64,000 nucleotides of DNA from Dyella sp. 2HG41-7 (GCF_021390675.1 NZ_JAJEJV010000004.1:496001-560000), one strand, 5' to 3'; positions 35,467 to 44,520 are shown, counted from the stretch's first letter. Numbers and translations: made by a program. Notes: generated from the letters alone by a model not told the origin.

Positions 35467-36612
35467 ATGAACGAGCAAGCGGAACTGCGCGATTGGTTGG
35501 TGGCGCTGCGCACGCCAGGTCTGGGCCCCGGCGGATTGCGCGAACGCCTCGCCGCGGCGGCTGGGAGTATCGGCGGCGTACTCAGTGATCTTCGACGTCA
35601 TGCCTTCACCCTCGGCGCGGAAGCGCAGGCGTGGCTGGAACAGCCCGATGAGGCGCGTCTCGCCGCCGATTTTGCATGGTTGAGCGATCCACAGCATCGC
35701 CTGCTGCGCTGTACCGATGCGGATTTTCCGCCGCAGTTGGAAACCATTCCGCAGCCGCCGGTCGCGTTGTTCGTGGCCGGTGACGCCAGCTTGTTGCTGC
35801 ATCCGCAGGTGGCGATCGTCGGCGCGCGCAGCGCCAGCGCGGCCGGGAAAACGAACGCACGCGCGTTCGCGCGGCATCTCGCGCTCGCCGGCTTTGTGGT
35901 CACCAGCGGTTTGGCGGACGGCATCGATGGCGCCGCGCACGAGGCGGCCTTGGAGGCAGGTCATCCCACGATTGCGGTAGTCGGCACGGGGCCGGATCTA
36001 GTCTATCCACGCAAGCATCGCGAGCTCTCCGGTCGCGTGACGGCGCAGGGCGCGCTGGTCAGCGAATTTCCACCAGGCACGGCAGCTCGGGCGGATCACT
36101 TTCCACGCCGCAACCGCATCATCGCGGGGTTGTCGCTGGGGACCGTGGTGATCGAGGCGGGGCTGCAGTCGGGCTCCCTGATCACCGCCCGGCTGGCGGG
36201 CGAACAGGGGCGGGAGGTGTTCGCCGTGCCCGGTTCCATCCATAATCCGCTCGCTCGCGGCTGCCACCGACTCATCAGGGACGGTGTGCGATTGGTCGAA
36301 AGCCCCACGGAAATTGCCGAAACCCTGGTTCCCGCTGCGCGGGCGCTCGGCGCCGACCTGGCGCAGCGCCTCGAACGGAACCCGGCGGCGCCTGTGGGGC
36401 GCGCTCAATCGGCGGCTGGCGGCTGGCGCGACGATCCGGAATACCAGCGGCTGCTGGACGTGCTCGGACACGATCCTATGGCTTTGGACGACCTGGCGAC
36501 GCGCACCGGGCAGAGTGCCGCCGTCTTGTCATCCATGCTGCTCATGCTGGAGCTGGAAGGCTGCGTCGAGGGCTTGCCGGGTGGTCGCTATCAGCTTCTA
36601 CCGGGTCTTTGA
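35467..36612 (+). CDS. dprA: DNA-processing protein DprA (Smf)
   Basis: 381 residues (E. coli 374). DprA shields incoming single-stranded DNA and loads RecA during natural transformation. Domains: N-terminal helical SAM-like part (LRDWLVALRTPGLGPGGLRE), the Rossmann-like core with VAIVGARSASAAGK, VVTSGLADGIDGAAHEAALE, VVGTGPDLVYPRKHREL and FPRRNRIIAGLS, then a C-terminal winged helix (DPMALDDLATRTGQSAAVLS ending GGRYQLL). The ATG is in the normal family position. It lies between the LysM gene and topA, as in relatives. Competence is possible but other com genes are not in the window. Confidence 0.96.
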   Translation: MNEQAELRDWLVALRTPGLGPGGLRERLAAAAGSIGGVLSDLRRHAFTLGAEAQAWLEQPDEARLAADFAWLSDPQHRLLRCTDADFPPQLETIPQPPVALFVAGDASLLLHPQVAIVGARSASAAGKTNARAFARHLALAGFVVTSGLADGIDGAAHEAALEAGHPTIAVVGTGPDLVYPRKHRELSGRVTAQGALVSEFPPGTAARADHFPRRNRIIAGLSLGTVVIEAGLQSGSLITARLAGEQGREVFAVPGSIHNPLARGCHRLIRDGVRLVESPTEIAETLVPAARALGADLAQRLERNPAAPVGRAQSAAGGWRDDPEYQRLLDVLGHDPMALDDLATRTGQSAAVLSSMLLMLELEGCVEGLPGGRYQLLPGL

Positions 36613-36746
36613 TCTTGCCCAGAAGGCGCGCTAGACCTCGCTTTCACACGTACCAGCTTGACAGCCGTTAAGCCGGCGTGCCCCAACTATTAATAGGCGA
36701 CCGTTCAGAAACGGCCGCACATGGACTTCTCGGAATCTCAAGCTAC

Positions 36747-39233
36747 ATGGCAAAGAACCTGCTCATCGTCGAGTCGCCGGCCAAGGCCAAGACGATCAAC
36801 AAATACCTCGGCAAGGACTTCCAGGTCCTGGCCTCCTACGGTCACGTGCGCGACCTGAAGCCCAAAGAGGGCGCGGTCGACACGGACCACAACTTCGAAA
36901 TGAAGTACGAGGTGATCGAGCGCAACGAGAAACACGTCGACGCCATCGCCAAGGCGGCCAAGGTCGCCGACGACATCTTCCTCGCGACCGACTTGGATCG
37001 CGAAGGCGAGGCGATCAGCTGGCACATCAGCGAGATCCTCAAGGAGCGCGGCCTCGCCAAAGGCAAGAAAATGCATCGCGTGGTGTTTTCGGAGATCACG
37101 CCCAAGGCGATCAAGGCCGCCGTCGCTGCACCGCGCGAACTTTCGCACGACATGGTGGACGCCCAGCAAGCGCGCCGCGCGCTGGACTATTTGGTCGGCT
37201 TCAACCTTTCGCCCGTGCTGTGGCGCAAAGTGCAGCGCGGTCTTTCCGCCGGTCGCGTGCAGAGCCCGGCGCTGCGCATGATCGTGGAGCGCGAAGAAGA
37301 AATCGAAGCCTTCGTAGCGCGCGAATACTGGACCGTGGAAGCGCAGCTCAAGCACGCCGACGGCGATTTCAGCGCGCGCCTCACCAAGCTCAACGGCAAG
37401 AAATTCGAACAGTTCGACCTGACCAACGAAACCGATGCGATGGCGGCGCGCGCCGCGCTGAAAGAAGCCGCGCACGGCAGCCTCACGGTCAGCGAAGTCG
37501 GCAGCAAGGAACGCAAGCGCCGTCCTGCGCCGCCGTTCACCACGTCGACCTTGCAACAGGAAGCCGCGCGCAAACTCGGCTTCGGCACCACGCGCACGAT
37601 GAAAATCGCGCAAGGGTTGTACGAAGGCGTGAGCATCGGCAGCGAAGGCAATGTCGGTCTGATCACCTACATGCGTACCGACTCCACCGCGCTCTCGGGC
37701 GACGCGCTCGGCGAACTGCGCCAGCTCATTGCGCGCGACTACGGCAAAAAAGCGGTGCCGGATCATCCGCAGGTGTATCGCACCAAATCCAAGAACGCGC
37801 AGGAAGCGCACGAAGCGATTCGTCCCACTTCCGCCATGCGCACGCCGCGCGAAGTGGCCGCGTTCCTTACCGATGATCAGCGCAAGTTGTACGAATTGAT
37901 CTGGAAGCGCACGGTCGCGTGCCAGATGATTCACGCCACGATGAACACCGTGTCGGTGGATTTCGATCTCAAGCATGTGAAAGGCGGCGATGCGGCGTTT
38001 CGCGCGACCGGCACCACGGTGATCGATCCGGGCTTTCTTGCCGTGTACGAAGAAGGTCGCGATCAGAAATCCGCCGAGGACGACGACGAAGGTCGTCGCT
38101 TGCCGAAACTCGTCAAGGGCGAGCAGGTTCCGCTGCAGGACGTTCTCGCCGATCAGCATTTCACCGAGCCGCCGCCGCGTTATTCCGAAGCGAGTTTGGT
38201 GAAGGCGCTGGAGGAATACGGCATCGGTCGTCCGTCCACGTACGCCAGCATCATTCAAGTGCTGCAGAACCGCGAATACGTGTTGTTGGACAATCGCCGC
38301 TTCCGTCCCACCGACGTGGGTCGCGCGGTCAGCAAATTCCTGACGCAGCACTTTACGCAATACGTCGACTACGACTTCACCGCCAAGCTCGAAGACGAGC
38401 TCGACGCGGTGAGCCGCGGCGAAGAAGCGTGGGTGCCGCTGATGCGCCGCTTCTGGGAACCGTTCAAGCAGCAGGTGGAAGAAAAAACCGAATCGGTCGA
38501 TCGCAGCGAAGCCACCGGCGCGCGCGAACTCGGCACCGATCCCAAGAGCAACAAACCCGTTTCCGTGCGCCTGGGTCGCTATGGACCGTATGCGCAGATC
38601 GGCGACAAGGACACCGACGAGAAACTGCAATTCGCCTCGTTGCGTCCCGGCCAAAGCATGCACACGATCACGCTCGAAGAAGCGCTGGAACTCTTCAAGC
38701 TGCCGCGCAAGCTCGGTCAAGCGGAAAACGGTGATGAAGTGAGCGTGGGCGTCGGTCGTTTCGGGCCGTTCGTGAAGCAGGGCAGCACCTACGCCTCGCT
38801 CAAGGCGGAAGACGATCCGTACACCATCGAATTGCCGCGCGCTCTGCAGATCGTGCAGGAAAAGCTCGAGCTGCTCGCCAACCGCATCATCAAAGATTTC
38901 GGCAACGGCGTGCAGGTGCTCAACGGTCGCTTCGGTCCGTACATCACCGATGGCGAAAAGAACGCGCGCATTCCGAAAGATCAGGAACCCAAGGAACTCA
39001 CCGAAACGCAGTGCCTGGAATTGCTGGCTGCCGCGCCGGTGAAGAAAGGCCGCTTCGGCAAGAAGACCGCTACCGCGAAAGCGGCGCCGGCCGCGAAGAA
39101 GGCCGCGGCGAAAAAAGCGCCGGCAAAAAAGACGGTGACCAAGAAAGCCGCTACCAAGAAAACGGCTGCGAAAAAAGCCGCCACAAAGAAAACCGCCACC
39201 AAAAAAGCAGCGGCCAAAAAGGCGAAGGCGTGA
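36747..39233 (+). CDS. topA: DNA topoisomerase I
   Basis: 828 residues. It relaxes negative supercoils through a 5'-phosphotyrosine. Visible: the TOPRIM domain at the start (NLLIVESPAKAKTINKYLGK, and DLDREGEAISWHI with the DxDxE-type acidic motif), the domain II-IV core (VGFNLSPVLWRKVQRGLSAG) and the active-site Tyr in GLITYMRTDSTAL (residue about 310). Unlike E. coli TopA there are no four-Cys zinc ribbons at the C-terminus; instead there are repeat segments (RLGRYGPYAQIGDKD, GRFGPFVKQG, GRFGPYITDG). A histone-like tail of about 60 residues made of K-K-A/T-A repeats ends the protein. The ATG at 36747 (MAKNLL) is the family start; the frame opens at 36678. Confidence 0.97.
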   Translation: MAKNLLIVESPAKAKTINKYLGKDFQVLASYGHVRDLKPKEGAVDTDHNFEMKYEVIERNEKHVDAIAKAAKVADDIFLATDLDREGEAISWHISEILKERGLAKGKKMHRVVFSEITPKAIKAAVAAPRELSHDMVDAQQARRALDYLVGFNLSPVLWRKVQRGLSAGRVQSPALRMIVEREEEIEAFVAREYWTVEAQLKHADGDFSARLTKLNGKKFEQFDLTNETDAMAARAALKEAAHGSLTVSEVGSKERKRRPAPPFTTSTLQQEAARKLGFGTTRTMKIAQGLYEGVSIGSEGNVGLITYMRTDSTALSGDALGELRQLIARDYGKKAVPDHPQVYRTKSKNAQEAHEAIRPTSAMRTPREVAAFLTDDQRKLYELIWKRTVACQMIHATMNTVSVDFDLKHVKGGDAAFRATGTTVIDPGFLAVYEEGRDQKSAEDDDEGRRLPKLVKGEQVPLQDVLADQHFTEPPPRYSEASLVKALEEYGIGRPSTYASIIQVLQNREYVLLDNRRFRPTDVGRAVSKFLTQHFTQYVDYDFTAKLEDELDAVSRGEEAWVPLMRRFWEPFKQQVEEKTESVDRSEATGARELGTDPKSNKPVSVRLGRYGPYAQIGDKDTDEKLQFASLRPGQSMHTITLEEALELFKLPRKLGQAENGDEVSVGVGRFGPFVKQGSTYASLKAEDDPYTIELPRALQIVQEKLELLANRIIKDFGNGVQVLNGRFGPYITDGEKNARIPKDQEPKELTETQCLELLAAAPVKKGRFGKKTATAKAAPAAKKAAAKKAPAKKTVTKKAATKKTAAKKAATKKTATKKAAAKKAKA

Positions 39234-39269
39234 ACGTGAAACTCGCGCTTTCGCCCGCGTGGCGCGCGC

Positions 39270-39842
39270 ATGAGTAAGCGTTACACCCTCGCCGAGCTTG
39301 ATGGCGCCGCCGACGTATTGCGCAGCGGCGGTGTGGTGGCGTATCCCACCGAAGCCGTGTTCGGTCTCGGTTGCGATCCGCATAACCGCACGGCGTTCGA
39401 ACGGATTTTCGAACTCAAGCAGCGACCCGCCACGCAGGGCGTGTTGCTGATTGCCGCCGACTTCACGCAGATCGCACATTACATCGACATGGCCAAGGTG
39501 CCGGCCGGCGTGTTGGCGCAAGTGCGTGCGAGCTGGCCGGGGCCGTTCACTTGGATTTTTCCGCGCAGCGCCGAGGTACCCGAATGGGTGGCGGGCGGAC
39601 ATGCCGGCATCGCGTTGCGCGTGACCGCGCACGGCCCGGCTGCAGCCTTGTGCCGGGCGTACGGCGGCGCGTTGGTATCCACCAGCGCCAACCCCCACGG
39701 GCAGCCTGGCGCGCGCGACACGGTCACCGTCGCAACCTATTTCGGAGACCGCCTGGACGGAGTCGTGGATGCGCCGTTGGGTGGCGCGACCGCACCCACC
39801 ACCATTCGCGATGCATTGACAGGCGCTATCATCCGAACCTGA
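39270..39842 (+). CDS. tsaC: Threonylcarbamoyl-AMP synthase TsaC (YrdC/Sua5)
   Basis: 190 residues, as in E. coli TsaC. It makes threonylcarbamoyl-AMP from Thr, bicarbonate and ATP for the t6A37 modification of ANN-decoding tRNAs. Visible: GGVVAYPTEAVFGLGCDP (substrate cavity), RIFELKQRPATQGVLLIA with the KR motif, GPFTWIFPRS and ALVSTSANPHGQPGARDT. It follows topA by 36 bases on the same strand, as in many gammaproteobacteria. The ATG (MSKRYTLAEL) is the usual start. Its target tRNAs include the split tRNA-Ile(CAU), whose A37 is the first base of exon 2. Confidence 0.95.
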   Translation: MSKRYTLAELDGAADVLRSGGVVAYPTEAVFGLGCDPHNRTAFERIFELKQRPATQGVLLIAADFTQIAHYIDMAKVPAGVLAQVRASWPGPFTWIFPRSAEVPEWVAGGHAGIALRVTAHGPAAALCRAYGGALVSTSANPHGQPGARDTVTVATYFGDRLDGVVDAPLGGATAPTTIRDALTGAIIRT

Positions 39843-39995
39843 ATCCTGCGAAACACGGTAATGGCGCGGTCGGGGCCGATTCAGCCGTCACCGTGAGGAT
39901 GGGGGATGCAGGAAACAATCCCGAGTACCGGCAGCAACCGACCCAATCGGCCGGCGCGGGGATTGTTGTATCGACGAGCAATCGGGAGTCCATGC

Positions 39996-41378
39996 GTGGC
40001 GATCGTCTACGACACCTATCAACGCGAAGAAGCGGCGCGCCTGTTGCCTCTGTTGAAGGTGGACGATCCGCAGCGCGTGGTCGCCGTGCACGACGGTTAT
40101 CCGGTGACTGCTGCGCAATTTATCGATCATGTGGAACGCGTCGCCGCTTTGTTGCCGGAAGCATCGGCAGCGGTGAATCTGTGCGAAGACCGCTATGCGT
40201 TTCTCGTCGCGTTTTGCGCCATCGCGTTACGCGGACAAGCCAATCTGTTGCCGCCATCGCGCGCGCCGCAAGCGGTGGAAGAAGTGATGGCGGCGCATCC
40301 GGGTTGTCACGCCTTGGGCGATCGCCCCATGCATCCGGCGCCGCAGCGTTATCACGTGTTGCCGCCGTTGCCGGTGGATGCATCGGCAACGCGCGAACGC
40401 GTTTGGCCGTCCATATCGGCGCTGCAAACGGTGGCGGTGGGCTACACCTCCGGTTCCACCGGAACGCCGCGACCGAATACGAAATCCTGGCGCAGTCTGC
40501 ATGCAAGCACGGCGGGCAATTTGCGCATGTTGCAGCAGGTGGTTGGCGAACGATTCTCGGTGGTGGCGACCGTGCCGCCGCAACATGTTTACGGTATGGA
40601 AATGTCCATCCTGTTGCCGCTGCTCGGCGATGTGCAGGTGCATGCCGGACGGCCGTTTTTCCCGGCCGATATCGCCGCCGCATTGGAAGCGATGCCCGCG
40701 CCGCGCGTGCTGGTTACTACGCCGGTGCATCTGCGTGCATTGGTCGCGTCTGGCGTCACGCTGCCGTCGCTAGCCGCAATGCTCTCAGCGACCGCGCCGA
40801 TGCCGCCTGAGCTGGCCTTGGACGCCGAGCTATGCTTCCACGCGCCACTGCTGGAAGTCTTCGGATCCACCGAAACCTGCGCGTTCGCATCGCGACGCGT
40901 CACGGCGGACAGCCACTGGTCGCTTTATCACGGCGTGCATCTTCATCCGCAGCCGGACGGCACGCAGATCGAAGCCCCGCAACTCGACGCGCCGACCGTG
41001 CTGGCGGATATCGTGGCGCTACACGACGAAGGCCGCCGCTTCGAACTCTGCGGACGCCACGCCGATCTCTTGGAAATTGCCGGCAAGCGCGCCTCGCTGG
41101 GCGACCTCACCCGCCGTCTGCTAGCCATCCCCGGTGTCGAGGACGGCGTCGTGGTCCAGCTGGACGACGCGGACGCCATTGGCGTGCGCCGCATCGCCGC
41201 CCTGGCCGTGGCGCCGACGCTGGATGAGCACGTCATCCTCGATGCGTTGCGCGCATCGATCGATCCGGTGTTTCTACCGCGTCCGTTGCGTCGGGTCGAA
41301 AGCCTGCCGCGCAACGAAACCGGCAAGCTGCCGCGCGCCGCGTTGCTGGCCATGCTGGCGCCGCACGTGGCGGCCTGA
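39996..41378 (+). CDS. AMP-dependent acyl-CoA/aryl ligase, aryl-polyene/xanthomonadin type
   Basis: About 460 residues. It belongs to the adenylate-forming (ANL) family: A3 loop GYTSGSTGTPRPNTKSW, A5-like LEVFGSTETCAFASR, A7/A8-like RRFELCGRHADLLEIAGKR and the C-terminal Lys motif in RNETGKLPRAALL. The SGSTGxPxP-x-x-KxW form of A3 is the one I associate with ligases of xanthomonadin and aryl-polyene clusters, which activate hydroxybenzoate- or cinnamate-like starters. Here it is alone between tsaC and purD, with no acyl carrier, ketosynthase or dehydratase gene. The start is uncertain: GTG 39996 has GGGAG 8 nt upstream; the frame opens at 39906 with a 30-residue extension unlike the family. 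Confidence 0.82.
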   Translation: MAIVYDTYQREEAARLLPLLKVDDPQRVVAVHDGYPVTAAQFIDHVERVAALLPEASAAVNLCEDRYAFLVAFCAIALRGQANLLPPSRAPQAVEEVMAAHPGCHALGDRPMHPAPQRYHVLPPLPVDASATRERVWPSISALQTVAVGYTSGSTGTPRPNTKSWRSLHASTAGNLRMLQQVVGERFSVVATVPPQHVYGMEMSILLPLLGDVQVHAGRPFFPADIAAALEAMPAPRVLVTTPVHLRALVASGVTLPSLAAMLSATAPMPPELALDAELCFHAPLLEVFGSTETCAFASRRVTADSHWSLYHGVHLHPQPDGTQIEAPQLDAPTVLADIVALHDEGRRFELCGRHADLLEIAGKRASLGDLTRRLLAIPGVEDGVVVQLDDADAIGVRRIAALAVAPTLDEHVILDALRASIDPVFLPRPLRRVESLPRNETGKLPRAALLAMLAPHVAA

Positions 41379-41476
41379 AAGCCCGCTGGAACCCCGTTTT
41401 GAGCCTACGAAAGCCCGCACTCCCGCTACAATAAGCGGCTTGCGCCCTCGGCGCTGGCAGTGACGGAGTCAACGGC

Positions 41477-42760
41477 ATGAAGGTTTTGGTCATCGGCAAC
41501 GGCGGTCGCGAGCACGCGCTGGCGTGGAAGCTCAAGCAATCGCGGCGCGTCGGCGAAGTGATCGTGGCGCCCGGCAACGCCGGTACCGCGCGCGAGCACG
41601 GCGTGCGCAATGCCGATGTCGCCGTCACCGATATCGAAGGCCTGTTGAAGTTGGCCAAGGCGGAGAAGGTCGAGCTGACGGTGGTCGGCCCGGAAGTGCC
41701 GCTGGTGGCCGGTGTGGTCGACAAATTCCGCGCGGCAGGCATGCGCATCTTTGGGCCTCGCGCCATCGCCGCGCAGCTCGAAGGTTCCAAGGCCTTCGCC
41801 AAGGATTTTCTGCTCCGCCACAACATTCCCACCGCGCGCTACGCGGTCTTTACCGAACTCACCAAGGCGCTGGCGTATGTGCGCGAACACGGCGCGCCCA
41901 TCGTGATCAAAGCGGACGGCCTGGCTGCCGGTAAAGGCGTGGTCGTCGCGCTAACGCTGGGCGACGCCGAACTCGCGCTGCATGACATGCTCGGCGCGCA
42001 CGCCTTCGGCGATGCGTCCGCGCGCGTGGTTATCGAAGAATTTCTCGACGGCGAAGAAGCCAGCTACATCGTGATGAGCGACGGCTCTTTCGCGCTGCCG
42101 ATGGCGAGCAGCCAGGATCACAAACGCCGCGACGACAACGATCTGGGCCCCAACACCGGCGGCATGGGCGCGTATTCGCCTGCGCCGGTGGTAACGCCGG
42201 ACGTCGAAAAACGCATCCTCAAGGAAGTGATCGAACCCACGCTGCGCGGTATGGCGAGCGAAGGCGCGCCGTTTATCGGCTTCCTCTATGCGGGCCTGAT
42301 GATCGACAAGCACGGCGCGCCGAAAGTGATCGAATTCAACGTGCGCTTCGGCGATCCGGAAACGCAGCCGATCATGCTGCGACTGAAATCCGACTTCGTC
42401 GATTTGATCGAAGCGGCGCTGGATGGCGAGCTGAGCCGCAAGCACGTGCAATGGGACGCGCGGCCTTCCATCGGCGTCGTGATGGCGGCCGGCGGTTATC
42501 CGGCCAAAGTGCAAACCGGCGACGTGATCGAAGGACTGGATACCGACTTTGGCGCGGACGTGAAGGTTTTCCACGCCGGCACCAAGCTTGATGCACAAGG
42601 CCGCGCCATGACCGCCGGCGGTCGCGTGTTGACGGTATGCGCGCTTGGCAAAGATATCGCGGCGGCGCGCGAGCACGCGTACGACGCTATTCGCCACATT
42701 CATTTTGACGGCGCGTTCTGCCGGCGCGATATCGCGCATCGCGCATTGCATCGCAAGTGA
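41477..42760 (+). CDS. purD: Phosphoribosylamine-glycine ligase
   Basis: 427 residues (E. coli 429). It joins glycine to 5-phosphoribosylamine with ATP, the second step of purine synthesis. Four-domain layout: MKVLVIGNGGREHALAWKL (N domain), VVGPEVPLVAGVVDKF, the ATP-grasp domain with VIKADGLAAGKGVVVA, DHKRRDDNDLGPNTGGMGAY and IEFNVRFGDPETQPIM, and the C domain (SIGVVMAAGGYP). The ATG has family position. A good terminator follows 5 bases after the stop. purH, a common partner, is not adjacent. A -10-like TACAAT lies at 41427-41432 without a well-placed -35. Confidence 0.97.
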   Translation: MKVLVIGNGGREHALAWKLKQSRRVGEVIVAPGNAGTAREHGVRNADVAVTDIEGLLKLAKAEKVELTVVGPEVPLVAGVVDKFRAAGMRIFGPRAIAAQLEGSKAFAKDFLLRHNIPTARYAVFTELTKALAYVREHGAPIVIKADGLAAGKGVVVALTLGDAELALHDMLGAHAFGDASARVVIEEFLDGEEASYIVMSDGSFALPMASSQDHKRRDDNDLGPNTGGMGAYSPAPVVTPDVEKRILKEVIEPTLRGMASEGAPFIGFLYAGLMIDKHGAPKVIEFNVRFGDPETQPIMLRLKSDFVDLIEAALDGELSRKHVQWDARPSIGVVMAAGGYPAKVQTGDVIEGLDTDFGADVKVFHAGTKLDAQGRAMTAGGRVLTVCALGKDIAAAREHAYDAIRHIHFDGAFCRRDIAHRALHRK

Positions 42761-42764
42761 TTAA

Positions 42765-42795
42765 CGAGCCGGCGCCATTGCCGGCTTCGTTTTTT
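42765..42795 (+). terminator. purD rho-independent terminator
   Basis: CGAGCCGGC and GCCGGCTTCG form a GC stem with one bulge around GCCATT, followed by T6 (42790-42795). It starts 5 bases after the purD stop and also faces the convergent GFA gene. Confidence 0.8.
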
Positions 42796-42801
42796 AAGGC
42801 G

Positions 42802-43185
42802 TCAGATTTCTTTGCTCTTGTGCGCCAACTTGGCGCCATGCAATTCCCAATGCCGGCCGTCGAAAGGCTGGATATCCAAGGCCGCCGGCTGCGGATCGAG
42901 GCAACGCACGTTGACGTCGTAGCCGTCTGGATTGGAGCGAGGAATGTAAAACGCCTTCACGCCGCACACTTTGCAGAACGTGTGCTTGGCGGTGCCGGTG
43001 TTGAATGTATACGTCGTCAGACTGGATTCGCCTTGCAGCAACCGAAAGCGCGATTTGGGGACGATCAGATGCAGATACCCGAATTTCGCGCAGATGGAGC
43101 AATTGCACTCTTCGCACGTCACGGTCTCCGACGCTTCCACTTCGAACTTCACCGCGCCGCAATGGCAGCTGCCTTGGTACCACAT
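42802..43185 (-). CDS. GFA family (DUF636-type) zinc protein 1
   Basis: 127 residues. This is the GFA/CENP-V fold with zinc-binding Cys sets: GSCHCGAVKFEVE, TCEECNCSICAKFG and HTFCKVCGVKAFYIPR. The named family, glutathione-dependent formaldehyde-activating enzyme, gave many members their annotation, but most, including short ones like this, have no proven activity. The ATG at 43185 (MWYQGSCHCG) has the family start; the frame continues to 43197 and would overlap the upstream gene. It lies 9 bases after a second GFA gene on the same strand; the two are distant paralogs, probably one transcript. Confidence 0.9.
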   Translation of the reverse strand: MWYQGSCHCGAVKFEVEASETVTCEECNCSICAKFGYLHLIVPKSRFRLLQGESSLTTYTFNTGTAKHTFCKVCGVKAFYIPRSNPDGYDVNVRCLDPQPAALDIQPFDGRHWELHGAKLAHKSKEI

Positions 43186-43193
43186 GGTCCGTC

Positions 43194-43646
43194 TCACCCG
43201 ATCACTGGATTGTGCGGCGACAGGCTCTCGGCGAACCGCACATCAGCGATCCAGTTTCGTTTGCGTCGAGCCAGGCGGTCTTCGGTGTTTTCGCCGTCGA
43301 GCGTCGATGGCGATCGTTTCAGCAGAGACGCATCCACGTTCTGAAACGTATTCACGTTGACGACGGCATACATATTGTCGTCGATCGTGCTTGTCGACAC
43401 TGGCACCACGCCGCAACGCGTGCAGATCAGGAAATCGGCCGTCATCGTGCCGAATGCGTAGCGAGAAACGTACGCGAGATCTTTGATCGCGATGGTGAGC
43501 GTGCCCGTCGGGCAGGATGTCCAGACGCCGCCGTGTTTCGTGCAGAACGTGCAGGTGCAGGCGCGCGCGGATATTTCCGACGGCTGCGATTTCCAGTCGA
43601 GCGTGAAGCTGATGTTTCCGCAATGACAGCTTCCGAAAATAATCAT
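43194..43646 (-). CDS. GFA family (DUF636-type) zinc protein 2
   Basis: 150 residues. Same fold as its downstream neighbour: IIFGSCHCGNISFTLDW, then ACTCTFCTKHGGVWTS and FLICTRCGVVPVSTS, so all expected zinc Cys positions are filled. A longer C-terminus ends with Trp-rich sequence (RKRNWIADVRF) typical of the subgroup. The ATG at 43646 is preferred to the frame start at 43685 because the family begins just before GSCHCG. No substrate can be proposed. Tandem GFA genes with little shared sequence suggest separate roles. Confidence 0.88.
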   Translation of the reverse strand: MIIFGSCHCGNISFTLDWKSQPSEISARACTCTFCTKHGGVWTSCPTGTLTIAIKDLAYVSRYAFGTMTADFLICTRCGVVPVSTSTIDDNMYAVVNVNTFQNVDASLLKRSPSTLDGENTEDRLARRKRNWIADVRFAESLSPHNPVIG

Positions 43647-43720
43647 GGGATGCTCGAATCGGCGGCACGCTGGGTGATCAAGCATAAGCGAGCCGATGCC
43701 TGTAAATCCATGCGGATCGA

Positions 43721-44095
43721 TTAGCCGCGATGCTTACGCCGAACCCGTTGCCGCCACAGCCATGCGTAGATGCCTAAGTTGATCGCAAGGACGATCGCCG
43801 CCAGCACGAATTGGATCGATCGAGTTAAACCCTCGGGATAAATCGTGGCAACCAAGTAATGTCCAATGCAGTCACCTTGGTAGGCCGATTCCCCTGCACG
43901 GGTTCGAAAATAGTTTTCGATATCCGTCAGCGGACAGAGATGCCCGCTTAATTCGACAAAAAATCCCCACGCTGCCGCCGGAAGTTGCAGCCAGGGAATC
44001 CAGCGCCATTTCAACGCGAGCAATGCACCCAGGCAGACAAACAGAATGAACGCCAGATGCAGCGTCAGAACGGCGTCGGCGGCAAGCAGAAACAT
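43721..44095 (-). CDS. DUF2784 family membrane protein
   Basis: 124 residues with three to four membrane helices: residues about 3-27 (AADAVLTLHLAFILFVCLGA), 33-52 and 92-113. The signature CPLTDIENYFRTRAGESAYQ and the following GDCIGHYLVATIYPEGL are typical of DUF2784, a family of unknown function. The ATG at 44095 lies 2 bases after the stop of the upstream gene on the same strand, so the pair is probably translated from one message. The C-terminus is basic (RQRVRRKHRG). Confidence 0.88.
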   Translation of the reverse strand: MFLLAADAVLTLHLAFILFVCLGALLALKWRWIPWLQLPAAAWGFFVELSGHLCPLTDIENYFRTRAGESAYQGDCIGHYLVATIYPEGLTRSIQFVLAAIVLAINLGIYAWLWRQRVRRKHRG

Positions 44096-44097
44096 GA

Positions 44098-44520
44098 TCA
44101 GGCGAGGGTAAAGCGCGCTGCGCGATAACGTTCGAGATCTGGCGTGTGGCAGTACATGTGTTCGACGAAGAAATTGCGCTCCTGCCACATGACTTCCATA
44201 TCCCAGATGCAGAACGAAAACCGCGAGGGATCTTCCACCCATCCCTCCGCCGTTCGGGCGGATGTGGACGTAAACAGCTCGTTGTCGTTACCCCACCATC
44301 CAAGCACGAGGTAAAGCGCCTGGGCGGCGTTATGGAAAATCGCGAACGCTGGCGTGGTATCCCAGGCGATGTTGCGCGCGCGCTTTATTTCTTTGAGCCG
44401 CGCCAGATAAGGTGTCTGATCGACCGTCCGGTTTTCCACCGAGATCGTATACAACTTGACGCCGTCGGTATCGCGCCAGTCGGCGTGGCTTTCGACGCGT
44501 CTGGGTTGAAAAAGTGGCAT
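44098..44520 (-). CDS. Conserved-type hypothetical protein
   Basis: 140 residues, soluble, Trp-rich: LVLGWWGNDNELFTST, FCIWDMEVMWQERNFFVEHM. I do not recognise the family. The balanced composition, full-length reading frame, ATG start and tight 2-base link to the DUF2784 gene make it a real gene. No signal peptide, membrane helix or catalytic motif is seen. The W-D-M-E-V-M-W-Q-E-R stretch and the HNAAQAL segment would be the first residues to test for conservation. Confidence 0.75.
   Translation of the reverse strand: MPLFQPRRVESHADWRDTDGVKLYTISVENRTVDQTPYLARLKEIKRARNIAWDTTPAFAIFHNAAQALYLVLGWWGNDNELFTSTSARTAEGWVEDPSRFSFCIWDMEVMWQERNFFVEHMYCHTPDLERYRAARFTLA

Noticed and set aside
36738-39698. 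986-codon minus-strand frame opposite topA and tsaC
   Set aside because: Arg/Phe/His-rich antisense product without family features; topA and tsaC on the plus strand have full catalytic motifs.
41427-41432. TACAAT upstream of purD as a promoter
   Set aside because: A good -10 sequence, but no -35 at 16-18 bp spacing; not listed as a promoter feature.
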